From Zelonia costaricensis (lineage: Eukaryota > Euglenozoa > Kinetoplastea > Trypanosomatida > Trypanosomatidae), in assembly GCA_030849075.1 (NCBI GenBank), contig JASAOO010003155.1, positions 1 to 25,595 of the forward strand: a DNA stretch of 25,595 nucleotides, read 5' to 3'. The translations under genes and the position numbers were made by a program. The notes under the pieces are model-generated. The model did no database searches, was not told where the DNA came from, and saw nothing but the letters and a program-made list of their open reading frames with translations. Below are positions 1 to 8,568 of this stretch, one piece after another (position 1 is the stretch's first letter; the number at the start of each line of letters is the position of its first letter).

Positions 1-24
1 GTGCTCGAACTTGCAGTGAGACAT
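1..24 (-). CDS. RPL3: Large-subunit ribosomal protein uL3 (L3), first 8 codons only
   Basis: The window's left edge cuts this gene after eight codons. They read MSHCKFEH on the minus strand from the ATG at 24-22. Eukaryotic uL3 proteins begin MSH-K-(F/Y)-x-x-PRHG, and from memory the Leishmania protein begins with this same octapeptide. uL3 is an essential 60S protein that reaches into the peptidyl-transferase centre. The start is supported by context: a long polypyrimidine tract and an AG lie 27 bases upstream, with no other ATG between. The identification rests on eight residues plus that splice context, so it is a strong inference, not proof. The next bases beyond the window would settle it. 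Confidence 0.82.
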
Positions 25-794
25 GGCTGAGGGAAGTCTTGCGTTAAATGCTGGCGAGGGAGGGGGGGAGGGGACGAGGAGAGTTGGCCCGATTCGTGCG
101 AAGGCGTGAGCGACAGGAACGCAGAGAAGTTGGAGAAGGCGAAGGGAAGGAGCGGAGTGAGAGAGAGAGAGTGGAGAGCTGCATTAAGGGAGAAGCTGAG
201 AAGGGGAACCAAAGGGAACTGCTAGCTGCGCTCGTGTTCCTTTGGGTGGGAGCCTGCGGTGCACCGAGGAAGGGTGCTGACGCTGGTCATCCTGATCACT
301 GTGGTGCATTATGCTTCAGAACAATGTCTGTCCTGTGATCACAAAACCGTGGCTGCATGGTGCAAACAGAGTGCTGTCGGTCATCTTGACCTGCAGAGGT
401 GCGTGGGAGTTGGCTTGTAAGCTCCGAGCTTTGATCGTTGTGAAAAAAAAAAAAAAACAGCACAACGGGTGGGTTGGGCTGGCAGCTATTTTGCGTCTTG
501 CGAGACGGTGAAAGCTAGCACATCCAGGACCAGCCCGTCGCTGCATCGATGCCGACGCTGGAACCAAATCGGACTCTCACAACTACCAGCCTTCAATACC
601 TTTGCGCGAGCGCGAGATGCAGAGGGAGGGGGAGATAGACACTGCGGTGGCACCGTACAGCTCCACTTGTTGTCTCTCGATTTCGCCAGTACGCGCCGAC
701 TGGACAGTGGCACGTAATCCACGCGTGCCGCACGCGTTGAGGTCCCCTCCCTCAGCCCTGACTTCCTTGCGTGACACCACCATCGCAGCAGACC
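25..794. other. Intergenic region between bL33m and uL3
   Basis: This stretch should hold the 3' UTR of bL33m and the 5' flank of uL3. It contains a run of 15 A (443-457) and a GA-rich block (50-185). Between them, about 190-440, is sequence of ordinary complexity. Minus-strand ORFs here are short, resemble no family I know and lack coding-type composition, so I call no gene. A tiny minus-strand ORF of 22 codons ending near 316 follows a T-rich tract and an AG, but nothing else supports it. Confidence 0.6.
51..87 (-). promoter_or_regulatory. Predicted spliced-leader acceptor for uL3
   Basis: On the coding strand an almost unbroken C/T tract (87 down to 53) ends in CGCCAG, with the AG at 52-51. 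This gives a 5' UTR of about 26 nt before the uL3 ATG and contains no upstream ATG. It is one of the two cleanest acceptor sites in the window, and follows the trypanosomatid rule of polypyrimidine tract, first AG, short leader. Confidence 0.65.
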
Positions 795-1151
795 TCACTT
801 CTTGCCCGCCAGTTTCACGCCGTGGAGAGCGCCGATGGGGAAGTCTACCTTGCGGGCGATGTTGCTCTTGGTCATGAAGGGGCCGCGCACCTTCGTCTCC
901 TTCATGATGGTGTAGCGCTGCAGCACAGGGTCCCACATGACCTTCTGCAGCTTGCGCCCAGTCGCATCGAGGCGCTCGGTCTCCGTCTTGATGTAGCCCT
1001 CCATGTGCCCGGTGTTCGCCTCGCTGCGCAGGGCGACCGTGTTGTTGCGGATCTTTCGTGGGACGACTTTGGGGATGAAACCGACCATGCGCTTCTTTAG
1101 GCGCGTCTTGTACTGCCCGCGGCCGAGGAGGTCCAAGGTGAAGCGAAACAT
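795..1151 (-). CDS. MRPL33: Mitochondrial large-subunit ribosomal protein bL33-like
   Basis: The product has 118 residues. Residues about 38-90 align with bacterial bL33: the stretch ALRSEANTGHMEGYIKT matches the bL33 segment around 'SSAGTGHFYTTTKN', and DPVLQRYTIMKETKVRG (74-90) matches 'DPVVRQHVIYKEAKIK'. bL33 is a small protein near the E site of the large subunit. Here it should act in the kinetoplast-mitochondrion ribosome, since cytosolic ribosomes lack bL33. The family is normally about 50-60 residues. The extra ~37 N-terminal residues are basic with few acids (MFRFTLDLLGRGQYKTRLKKR), which suits a mitochondrial targeting sequence. The ~28-residue C-terminal tail is a typical trypanosomatid extension. 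The ATG at 1151-1149 is the first one after the predicted splice site. Met22 is a less likely alternative start because it would remove part of the presumed targeting signal. Confidence 0.83.
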   Translation of the reverse strand: MFRFTLDLLGRGQYKTRLKKRMVGFIPKVVPRKIRNNTVALRSEANTGHMEGYIKTETERLDATGRKLQKVMWDPVLQRYTIMKETKVRGPFMTKSNIARKVDFPIGALHGVKLAGKK

Positions 1152-2932
1152 GGCTGAAGCTGCCTCGCAGGCCTACGGGCCGCTAATGGAATGTGGTGGG
1201 GGGACTGCCCAGGAACAAAGACGGAGCGGCCGGCGTGCTCGAGGCGCGGTCGCTTGCTGGATGCACCCTAGCGCAGCACGTGTGAAGGGTTGCTGACGCG
1301 GGTCGGCGATGGAAAGCCGGGCGACGCAAGCATGAATAGACGGCGCCATCCGACATGAGGGCATGAGAAAGGAGGAATGCGAGCACATTAACACTCCGGC
1401 GAGACGCACGCGCGGTCATCAAGAGACACGAGCGTGGGCGGGCGGGCCGGGGGAGGGAGGGGGGGGGGCCAAAGTGAACATGACCACGGTGGCACCGGAT
1501 GCACGGCACAGCAAGCACCTTCTGTGTGTGGTGGCCGCCTTGTATCGTCTCGTACCCTTTGCTGACAGCTGCTCAGCGAAGTGCGCCTCGGCTTAGCGGC
1601 AATGCGGTACCCGTCCGGTAATGTGACCACCATTCCGCGCATTTCTTGCTTGTGCCTGATCCTCCCAGTAAATCAGAAAATACGGTAGATAGACAGGGGA
1701 CAGGGCACAACTGCACGAGTTTTTCCCTCATGCGCCCGCCCCCCCCCCTCCCCCCTCAGGGGCGAGTGCTCGAAAGCGTGAAACAAGACAACGCCTGCAG
1801 CTCGCCGGCGAGCGCACGCCGCGTGAAGCCACTTGTCGACCACAGCCACGCAAGAAGGGAGGGGAGAAGAAGCGGACAGCACACAGCACCAGCTTGACGA
1901 GATATAAGGTGATGCAGCGCCCCTTCAACAGTCGCGGCCTGTCGACGCGCACGCTTCAGCGGTGCTTTGTGTCTTTTCTTTCGTCACGGTGGAAGTGGCA
2001 GCGAGACCGCCCCGCCCCCCCCCCCTCCGCTCCAAGGTACCTCATCGCGCAGCGCACGCAACGCTACAAGCACACACCATGAGACGCGCAGCAGACTCAT
2101 CCCCTCCTTCACACACATCCCCAGAGGCCAGACCACGACCGAGCACTCACACACAAACCCACCCACCAACGTACCCATGACAATACTGAACGAACGTGAC
2201 TTCCGCGCCCACAGCGGTGGTTCATCCCGCGTCGCCATACAGCAGACTCCGGAGAGGGAAACAACCAAGCCAATAAAAAAAAAAAAAACGACATGAAGGC
2301 AAACGAGAACAGCGGCGCACGTGCTCACCTCGACATTCGACCGTTCAACTCTTCTCGTTTTCTTTTTCCTTTTTTGGCGAGTTTTCGACCTTCGTGCACA
2401 CACGGCAGCCGGTCCTGGTGAACTGGGGGGAGGGAGGGAGGTTGAGTGGGTTTCGAGCGGCGGAGGACGGTCACGGGAGGCGTCAAGAGAGGGAGACGGC
2501 AGAAAAGGGTGACAGCAGCAGTGAAATATAAAAGAGAGCAACGTTACAGCACTCGGCATGGTATTACGAAGGAGGAGAAAAGAAGGAAGACACTGCTGAC
2601 ACCAAGAAGGCGACACAAAGACAAAGTGTGTGTAAGGGATTTCATGCACGCACGCACACACACACACAAAACACGACTGCAGCAGCGTGCACCGATGATG
2701 CATTCCACGTTCTTTTTTTTTCTTTCTGTTCCCGAATGCCTCCCCCCCTTTTTTTTTTCCATCGCCACCGGGGCACCGCAACGCAGTTGCATGGCTGCAT
2801 GGTTGGCAGGAGGAGCGGTCGGCATGTGGCGGCGGCCCGTGCCTTCTCAGCCGGATAAGGCCTCGGTAGTGCAGCCGCGCCGAAGCAGGAGGACAATACG
2901 AGAGCCGGCGGCCAGCCTGTTGAAGTCCCTCC
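1152..2932. other. Intergenic region between serine acetyltransferase and bL33m
   Basis: About 1.8 kb without a supported gene. It should contain the 3' UTR of the serine acetyltransferase. Visible elements are a G-run block at 1448-1470, a C-run block at 1738-1757, an A run at 2274-2288, a (CA)7 run near 2655-2668 and T runs around 2710-2760. The long minus-strand ORF covering 1984-3072 is out of frame with the acetyltransferase over its first part, then runs into homopolymer-coded residues. I treat it as a chance ORF. Confidence 0.6.
1205..1230 (-). promoter_or_regulatory. Predicted spliced-leader acceptor for bL33m
   Basis: On the coding strand a C/T-rich stretch (CTCCGTCTTTGTTCCTGGG) ends in CAG, with the AG at 1206-1205. 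The resulting 5' UTR would be 53 nt with no ATG before the annotated start. The tract is shorter than those of uL3 or the carboxypeptidase, so a site further upstream, near the pure C/T tract at 1442-1470, remains possible. Confidence 0.45.
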
Positions 2933-4165
2933 TCAGATGCCAGAGCCGTCCTTCTCCAGGAACATGCGCTCGTTCGGCTGTAACACGTGATTCGCCTTTT
3001 GCACAATGGCCGAGAAGGGCGGCACGTCGCGCACCACCCAGCAGTTGCCGCCAATCGTGCTGCGCTCCCCAATCGTCACGCGACCGAGCACGACGGCGTT
3101 GGCGTAGAGCGTGACGCCGTCTTCGATGATGGGGTGCCGTGGCAGGTCGCGGATCTTCTCGCCCGTCTTCTTGTCCGTCGGGAAGCTTCGCGCGCCGAGC
3201 GTGACACCCTGATAAATGGACACGTTGTTCCCGATCAGCGCCGTCGCGCCAATCACGATGCCGGTGCCGTGGTCGATGAAGAAGTGGTGCCCGATCGGTG
3301 TGTTCGGGTGAATGTCGATGCCAGTTGCCGAGTGTGCAATTTCGGTCAGCATGCGTGTGAAGTTCTGCGGCACCCCCAGCAGGTGCAGCTGATGCGCAAC
3401 GCGCTGGTGCACCATGCACCGCAGACCAGGGTAGCACAGCACAACCTCGCTGGGTGACGAGGCCGCAACATCGCCCTTGAAGATCGCCTCCACGTCGGTG
3501 TTCAGAAGCCACCGCACGTGGGCCAGGCGCTCGACGAGAAACTTGGACACAATCGCGTCCGCCTTGCGCTTGCAGTTCGTCAGAAAGGCGTGGTTGAGGG
3601 CGTTGTGGGTGTGCGCCGCCTCGTGGTTCACGCTCGCGCCGCGTGCCGGATGCGGTGCTTGGCCTCCGCGGCCCTCGCTGACCGGTGCCGCGCGCGCAGG
3701 CGACCGTGGTGGCGCTCCGGCCGAGGCAGGAAGCACGGCGCCTTTGCTCGCCTCGTCAACCCCTGCCGCGTTCGGTGAATCGAGCGAGAAGAGGGACAGC
3801 GTGGCGCTGCGTGGCCTGTTCCACACGAGCGGGGTGCGCTGCGCTGTGGTGAGCGGCCTGAACACCCTCGTGCACTCCACCGCGTGCGCGTCGCCGTGCA
3901 GGACAAAGGCGAAGTAGATCTGCGTCGTGAGGATGTCCGCGACGTGGCCCAGCACCCACTCCATGAGCGAGTCCGCCTCTGCGTAAGTAGGCGCCACGCG
4001 GGACGGCGGGTTCGTGCACTCGGGGAAGAAGATATAGAATAGACACTCAATCAACTCCTTCAGCGTGCTGTGACTGATGTGGGGGTGGAAGGTGGGCAAC
4101 GTGTTGTCGGCACGCTGCGGGCTGAGCTGCTCAAGCGCCTCGCGAATGCGGTCGAGTCGCTTCAT
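2933..4165 (-). CDS. SAT: Serine O-acetyltransferase (CysE/SAT family)
   Basis: The enzyme transfers acetyl from acetyl-CoA to L-serine, giving O-acetylserine, the substrate of cysteine synthase in de novo cysteine synthesis. The product has 410 residues. The N-terminal half (about 1-110 and 186-270) is helical, as in CysE, and includes CYPGLRCMVHQRVAH (244-258), matching the CysE 'FYPGFHAIQTHRIAH' motif. The C-terminal left-handed beta-helix of hexapeptide repeats spans about 282-385. The catalytic pair corresponding to E. coli Asp143 and His158 is present as Asp284 (GIDIHP) and His299 (IDHGTG). The loop after VTLGARSFPTDKKTGEKIRD (321-340) is longer than in E. coli CysE and resembles a separate bacterial class. 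A low-complexity Ala/Pro/Arg/Ser insertion lies at about 112-185. The E. coli protein is 273 residues. The ATG at 4165 is the first after the predicted splice site. It is probably cytosolic, as no targeting signal is obvious. Confidence 0.93.
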   Translation of the reverse strand: MKRLDRIREALEQLSPQRADNTLPTFHPHISHSTLKELIECLFYIFFPECTNPPSRVAPTYAEADSLMEWVLGHVADILTTQIYFAFVLHGDAHAVECTRVFRPLTTAQRTPLVWNRPRSATLSLFSLDSPNAAGVDEASKGAVLPASAGAPPRSPARAAPVSEGRGGQAPHPARGASVNHEAAHTHNALNHAFLTNCKRKADAIVSKFLVERLAHVRWLLNTDVEAIFKGDVAASSPSEVVLCYPGLRCMVHQRVAHQLHLLGVPQNFTRMLTEIAHSATGIDIHPNTPIGHHFFIDHGTGIVIGATALIGNNVSIYQGVTLGARSFPTDKKTGEKIRDLPRHPIIEDGVTLYANAVVLGRVTIGERSTIGGNCWVVRDVPPFSAIVQKANHVLQPNERMFLEKDGSGI

Positions 4166-5496
4166 GGCGCACAGGAAAAGAGATGATGTGTGCCCGAAAA
4201 GAAAAAAAAAGCCAACGAAGCGCCTGCCCGGAAATCAACTTTGCACTCTTCTTCTTTTTTTTTGCTTTTGTTTCTTGGGAAGGGGGGGGGGGCGAAGTGA
4301 GCTCACACTGCGAGGTTGGTGGTGTAGTTGTGCGTGCACAGGAGGCAAGAAGAGAGAAAGGGGGATAAGGGTGCCGCACAGCGCACGAAGGTGGTGGCAG
4401 GGGAAACCAACAACAAAAAGACGAAGCGCAATAGGGATAAGCTGTTCTCTTTTTTTTTCTGTGGCGTCTGTTTGTGTGTTTGTGTTATGGGAAAGCAGCG
4501 CAAAATAAAAAGCGGCGATACTGTTAAATGCAACCACAAAACGCCACAGACGCAGCAGAGAAATAAAACACAAGAACTTGCTACGTCCACAGAGCGCAGC
4601 AAAGCTGCACGGGCGACAACTGGAGCAAGCTAGCACGCGGTGGTAGCGATACCACACAAAGAGGAAAGAAGCGAAAGGGGCGCCCTTCTTCAAACACGAG
4701 CCTGAGGCTGCTTTGTGAGGAGTGTGCTTTGTAAAGAGAGCGTGTGTGTGTGGATGGGTGGACGTCCGAGAAGGACTTCAGTAGCAGAGGTGTGAATCAG
4801 AACGCAGTCAAATGCACTTTTTTGTTTCGTGTGAGCCGAGGACTCCGGCGGAGGGACTCTGCGCCCCAGCACCGGACACGGATGACACAAAGGGGGGAGG
4901 GGGGAACGCGGCTCCACGCACAAGAACCGGCCCAATACCTGACCAACGGCGGGAGTGCGCTCTTCGATTTGTTTACTTTCGCCTGCTGTGTTTGATCGCG
5001 TGGAAGCTTGCAAGCATAGAAAGGGAGCAGGGTGGGTAGTTTCTGTGCAACCTCTGTGGCTACTTGAGAGGTGGATGGTGAGCAAGCGGGGGCGGTCCCG
5101 TGTGATTCTTTTTTTTTCAGGGAAGAGGGAGGGGGGCGGATCAGAGCGGTAGAGAGCGAGGGGCTGAGGCACCCTTCCCGCGTGGCAAGCGCAGCGGAGC
5201 ACTGCGACGCGTCCAAACACCGCCTCCACTTCTGCACATAACCAGACCCCGAAGCCGAGTGCAACGGCACACGCATCAAGAGCCTTGCGATGGACGATAG
5301 CCGCTCCTTTGCCGGCGACGACGCGGCCGGTTTCGGCTTGTTCTTTTTCCTGTGCTTCTGTGACCGCGGGTGTGATGGCCCCCTTTCGAGCCTCATCACC
5401 TGTGAATGTGGCGCGAGAGGAGTGCCGTTCGCGACACGGAGACGCTGCACAACACACGCAGCCGAGCACGACGAGCGGAGAGCGGCTTCGACGGCG
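4166..5496. other. Intergenic region between EFSec and serine acetyltransferase
   Basis: About 1.3 kb holding the EFSec 3' UTR and the acetyltransferase leader. It contains T/C-rich and G-rich runs (4250-4290, 5110-5140) and a mixed-complexity block at about 4800-5470. The minus-strand ORF at 4690-5469 (259 codons) resembles no family, and its predicted protein is rich in Arg/Pro/Ser/Cys without domain-like segments. I therefore do not call it. Confidence 0.55.
4274..4302 (-). promoter_or_regulatory. Predicted spliced-leader acceptor for serine acetyltransferase
   Basis: A C-rich pyrimidine tract on the coding strand (about 4302 to 4277) ends in CCCAAG, with the AG at 4275-4274. This predicts a 5' UTR of about 108 nt with no intervening ATG. 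A second pyrimidine tract lies nearer the gene (4195-4210), but no AG follows it before the start codon, which favours the upstream site. Confidence 0.5.
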
Positions 5497-7557
5497 TCAC
5501 TGCTCGAGGCCGGACTGCAGCGCATAGGGGAACTTCTTCAGGATCAACAGAATCCGCCCTGGGCGCAGAAGGACACCAGCCGAGGCGACCGCGCCGTCAT
5601 CCCCGGGCTTCTTCTTCCGCTTGCCCGCCCCCTCCGCCGTGGGGTCCGCAAACACAGGGCCGTCAAACACGAGCTTCACCTTGCCGGTCTTGCCAAAGGA
5701 GGAGTCGATGACGCCCTTCACGGCGCCGGCCCGGCCCGCCTGCGCCGTGGCCGGCGCCGTGTCGCTGTCCTCGCCGGCTGAGGGCTCCGGGGCCGCCGGG
5801 GGCGACGCGGCCTCTGACGCGTCCGCCGGCTCAAACACGACAACGAGGCGTATGAACTTCTGCACCTCGGCTAAGAGCTCCGCCTTCTGCCGCGGCTCGC
5901 CGGCCCTGTCGTCACCGCGCCGCCGCCCACCACCACCAGCGCCGCTGCCGTTGCCGTGGCTGGGGCCGCCTGGCGGCTGGAGAGAGACGACGCCGTCGGC
6001 GATGCAGCTGTGGCTGTCCAGCACGCGATCCACGCGCAGCGCGCGGGAGCGATAGCGCACGACAGGCAGCCGCCGCCACGCCGGCACTGCGCCGCTGCTG
6101 CCACCGCCTGCGGACGGGGTGGCCAGGGCACCGTCGTTGAGCATGCAGCAGACCGTGCCGGCCAGGGCGATGCGGCAGAAGTTCTCCCGCTCCAAGTCAA
6201 GCCGCATCGCTATCATCGAGGCCCCAGACGCGGCCAGGACAGGCCGCTCCAGCAGCAGCACCGCGTAGTAGTCGAGCTCTGCTGGGGCCAAGGGCAGCGG
6301 ACGGCCTGGCACCGCCGCACTCGACGAACATTCGCCGCTGGGAGGCGGCACCGCATAGCTTGCCACCGCGTCGTCCCCCAACTCATCCACGCACGCACTC
6401 TCCACCATCGGGTCAAAGTCGGTGGGCTCCGTGGCGTCAGCCGGACGCCGTGGTCGCGCAAAGTAGCGCATCGTCCCCATCACCGTGGCATGGCCAATCG
6501 TAATGTGGAACTTCGTGTGCGTGTCACACGTCAGCGGGTGGTACCGCACCCGGTGCACCCGGGCAATGAGCTGGTCGGCGCTGACGAGGCTGCGGCCGCT
6601 GCTGGCGGCGCTGCACAGGACGCCGCGCTCCATCGCGGCAGGGTCGAACTGCGCCACGCAGAGGCCCACGCGGTCGCCGCTGCGCGCCGCCTCCACCGGC
6701 TGCCGAAACACCTGCAGCCCCTTCACCTTGCGCGTCGTCTGCAGCTCCGGCACGAGCACCGTGTCCCCGACGCGCACCACGCCCGCCACAACCGTGCCGG
6801 TAAAGACGGTGCCTTGTCCCCGCACCGCAAAGCAGTGGTCGACGAGCATGTAGAACTTCTCCGGCCGGTCGCCGTCCTTCTCCTTGGCCGACTTGAGTGC
6901 CTGGAGGTCGACTACACGCAACACCTGCGGCAGCACCGCTTGCGTGTTGACCGGGGCGCCGATGCTGCTGTTGTTGCTGTTGTTGCTGTTGCTTTCGCCC
7001 CCTCCGCCCACCTCGCGTGGGGCGGCTGCCACTTCCACAACCGCTACCGACGGCCACCGAGTGCGGCGAAACGTCTGCTGGAGCTTGCGCTTCAGTGTCG
7101 CGAGCGCGGCGGCCTTTGCGTCCGGCGTGGCGCCCTGAATAGCGTCCACCTTGTTGAGCGCCACGACAAGCGGCTTGGCCAGCACCTCGCCGAGCACGAG
7201 ACACTCCGCCGTCTGTGCCTGCACGCCCTTGGTGGCATCGATCACGAGCACGATAGCGTCGATGATCTGCGCCCCACCCACGACGGTGCGGATGAGCGAG
7301 GCGTGCCCGGGGCAGTCAACCAGCGTGCACTGCACCCTTGTCAGCTGCGCAGCCTCGAGCACCCTTCGCGCGTCTGCGTCGCCATCCTCCACGGAGATCT
7401 CGCACGCGCTGAAGCCGAGGTCGAGCGTGATGCCGCGCGACTGACTCTGCGGGCTCTTGTCGAACGCCGCCGTCGAGGCGGTGCGCGACAGCGCCTTGGC
7501 CAGCGCCGTCTTGCCGCTGTCCACGTGGCCCAGCAAGCCGACGTTCACGTTCAGCAT
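5497..7557 (-). CDS. EFSec: Selenocysteine-specific elongation factor (EFSec/SelB)
   Basis: This GTPase delivers selenocysteinyl-tRNA(Sec) to UGA codons marked by a SECIS element. From the ATG at 7557 the product has 686 residues. All GTPase motifs are present: G1 GHVDSGKT (10-17), G2 RGIT (41-44), G3 DCPGH (81-85) and G4 NKVD (135-138). The stretch LSRTASTAAFDKSPQSQSRG (23-42) is a signature of eukaryotic EFSec. Beta-barrel domains II and III follow (about 230-470). Domain IV ends with VIDSSFGKTGKVKLVF (616-631), also conserved in eEFSec. Low-complexity insertions lie at about 184-200 (Gly/Ser/Asn), 475-490, 525-550 and 578-612. The reading frame stays open upstream to 7803, but that extension has no ATG and crosses the predicted splice acceptor at 7713, so I reject it. 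The human protein is about 596 residues; the extra length is mostly these insertions. URM1 lies directly upstream. Confidence 0.95.
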   Translation of the reverse strand: MLNVNVGLLGHVDSGKTALAKALSRTASTAAFDKSPQSQSRGITLDLGFSACEISVEDGDADARRVLEAAQLTRVQCTLVDCPGHASLIRTVVGGAQIIDAIVLVIDATKGVQAQTAECLVLGEVLAKPLVVALNKVDAIQGATPDAKAAALATLKRKLQQTFRRTRWPSVAVVEVAAAPREVGGGGESNSNNSNNSSIGAPVNTQAVLPQVLRVVDLQALKSAKEKDGDRPEKFYMLVDHCFAVRGQGTVFTGTVVAGVVRVGDTVLVPELQTTRKVKGLQVFRQPVEAARSGDRVGLCVAQFDPAAMERGVLCSAASSGRSLVSADQLIARVHRVRYHPLTCDTHTKFHITIGHATVMGTMRYFARPRRPADATEPTDFDPMVESACVDELGDDAVASYAVPPPSGECSSSAAVPGRPLPLAPAELDYYAVLLLERPVLAASGASMIAMRLDLERENFCRIALAGTVCCMLNDGALATPSAGGGSSGAVPAWRRLPVVRYRSRALRVDRVLDSHSCIADGVVSLQPPGGPSHGNGSGAGGGGRRRGDDRAGEPRQKAELLAEVQKFIRLVVVFEPADASEAASPPAAPEPSAGEDSDTAPATAQAGRAGAVKGVIDSSFGKTGKVKLVFDGPVFADPTAEGAGKRKKKPGDDGAVASAGVLLRPGRILLILKKFPYALQSGLEQ

Positions 7558-8234
7558 GGGCAATGCCGCAGAGCTCAAAGTGCAAGGTGGCTTTTGTTTT
7601 TCCCTGTGCGTGTGTTTCCGCAAAGACTTGCGTGTGTGTGGGTGCGTGTTCGTGTGTTGCGACAACCGCGTCTGCACGAGGTGTGGACCGCACACGCCCC
7701 CCAAAAACGAGCTGGAGCAGGTGAACGCAGAAAAGCGGGAGAGGGGGGCCGTGACGTGGAAGCAAAGGAGCGGTGAACGGCGACGCGTTCCTTGACGTTT
7801 CACAAGGGTGCGCGAGGGAGGGGCGGGAGGCGCACTCGAATGCAGGCTTCGGAGTGTGCCAATTCTCTTCTATTACAGCGAATGAGAAACCAGCGCGTCC
7901 TCGACGATGACTCCCTCTCTCTGCTTGTCTTCTTCTTGTCTTATCCTCTAAGCCGGAGCTCCTTCACACTCCTGGTGCAGCAAGAGAAATGTTCATCAGC
8001 AGCATCCGCCATCCTCACCGCGTCACAAAGGGCCAACCACTTTTCCGCCTCAGCGAAGCGTACCCCACGCAGTATCAGCGTCGCCGCCACCTTGCAGTGT
8101 CGCTGGGCAGGGGGGTGGGAGGGAGGCTTTGCTCACCCTGCCGGGAAGTCTCGGACACGTTGAGGAGGAGGAGGAAACTGTAGAGGATCGAGGTCGGAGC
8201 TTACGCAGGCGTCGTAGCGTCGCCGACGACGCCC
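7558..8234. other. Intergenic region between URM1 and EFSec
   Basis: About 0.68 kb, the shortest complete intergenic region here except that before uL3. It should hold the URM1 3' UTR and the EFSec leader. A T/C-rich block on the plus strand (about 7905-7975) and a GGA-repeat block (8163-8178) are the only distinctive elements. I see no gene. Confidence 0.6.
7712..7748 (-). promoter_or_regulatory. Predicted spliced-leader acceptor for EFSec
   Basis: On the coding strand a C/T-rich stretch (7748 to about 7716) ends in CTCCAG, with the AG at 7713-7712. The predicted 5' UTR is about 154 nt and contains no ATG before 7557. The tract is interrupted by several purines, so the exact site is uncertain. 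The leader includes a GT/CA-rich block at 7606-7660. Confidence 0.4.
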
Positions 8235-8543
8235 TCAGCCGCCGTGCAGCGTCGAGACGAACTCCACCTCATCGCCGTCCTCGAGCACATGCTCGACGCC
8301 GCCGAGCACCTCCACGTCGCAGCCGTTCACCAACACCAGAATACCAGGCCGCACGTTGCTGCCACTGGCGTCCACGAAGAGCTCGGGCCGCTCTCTCACG
8401 TAGTCGCGCCGAAGGAGATCGATGAGTTGCGAGACGGTGGCGCCTACGGGAACGACCTTTTGCAACGTGATGCTCACTTGCTTGTCAAAGAGCAGCTCAC
8501 ACCCGCCGCTGAGAGCGATGGTAATGTTGCCGTGCGTCGTCAT
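8235..8543 (-). CDS. URM1: Ubiquitin-related modifier 1 (URM1)
   Basis: URM1 is a ubiquitin-fold protein that works mainly as a sulfur carrier for thiolation of wobble uridine in cytosolic tRNAs, and also as a protein modifier. The product has 102 residues, the usual URM1 size (99-101 in human and yeast). Diagnostic segments are GGCELLFD (14-21), RERPELFVD, NVRPGILVLVNG, and the C-terminus STLHGG followed directly by the stop codon. The free Gly-Gly tail is what the E1-like enzyme Uba4/MOCS3 adenylates and thiocarboxylates, so no processing is needed. The start ATG at 8543 lies about 25 nt after a convincing splice acceptor. An in-frame upward extension runs through the polypyrimidine tract and is therefore not translated. 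Confidence 0.96.
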   Translation of the reverse strand: MTTHGNITIALSGGCELLFDKQVSITLQKVVPVGATVSQLIDLLRRDYVRERPELFVDASGSNVRPGILVLVNGCDVEVLGGVEHVLEDGDEVEFVSTLHGG

Positions 8544-8568
8544 GAGAAAACCGGCGTCCAGTGTGGTG

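Noticed and set aside
1738..1765. C-rich tract plus AG on the plus strand, like a splice acceptor for a plus-strand gene
   Set aside because: No plausible plus-strand gene follows, and all recognised genes are on the minus strand.
1984..3072. Minus-strand ORF of 362 codons overlapping the acetyltransferase 3' end
   Set aside because: Different frame from the real gene, then homopolymer-derived residues; no domain or coding bias.
4180..4190. Possible snoRNA C box (GATGATG)
   Set aside because: No D box or complementary guide arrangement at suitable spacing; isolated hexamers are expected by chance.
4690..5469. Minus-strand ORF of 259 codons in the EFSec 3' flank
   Set aside because: No family resemblance; Arg/Pro/Ser-rich translation, overlapping another long ORF in a second frame, typical of GC-rich noncoding DNA.
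5956..7776. Plus-strand ORF of 606 codons opposite EFSec
   Set aside because: It is the antisense shadow of a GC3-rich coding sequence; its His/Arg/Gln-rich translation resembles no family, while the minus strand encodes an unmistakable EFSec.
7558..7803. In-frame N-terminal extension of EFSec (82 codons)
   Set aside because: It starts with GTG, contains no ATG, and spans the predicted splice acceptor; the EFSec family begins at the chosen Met.
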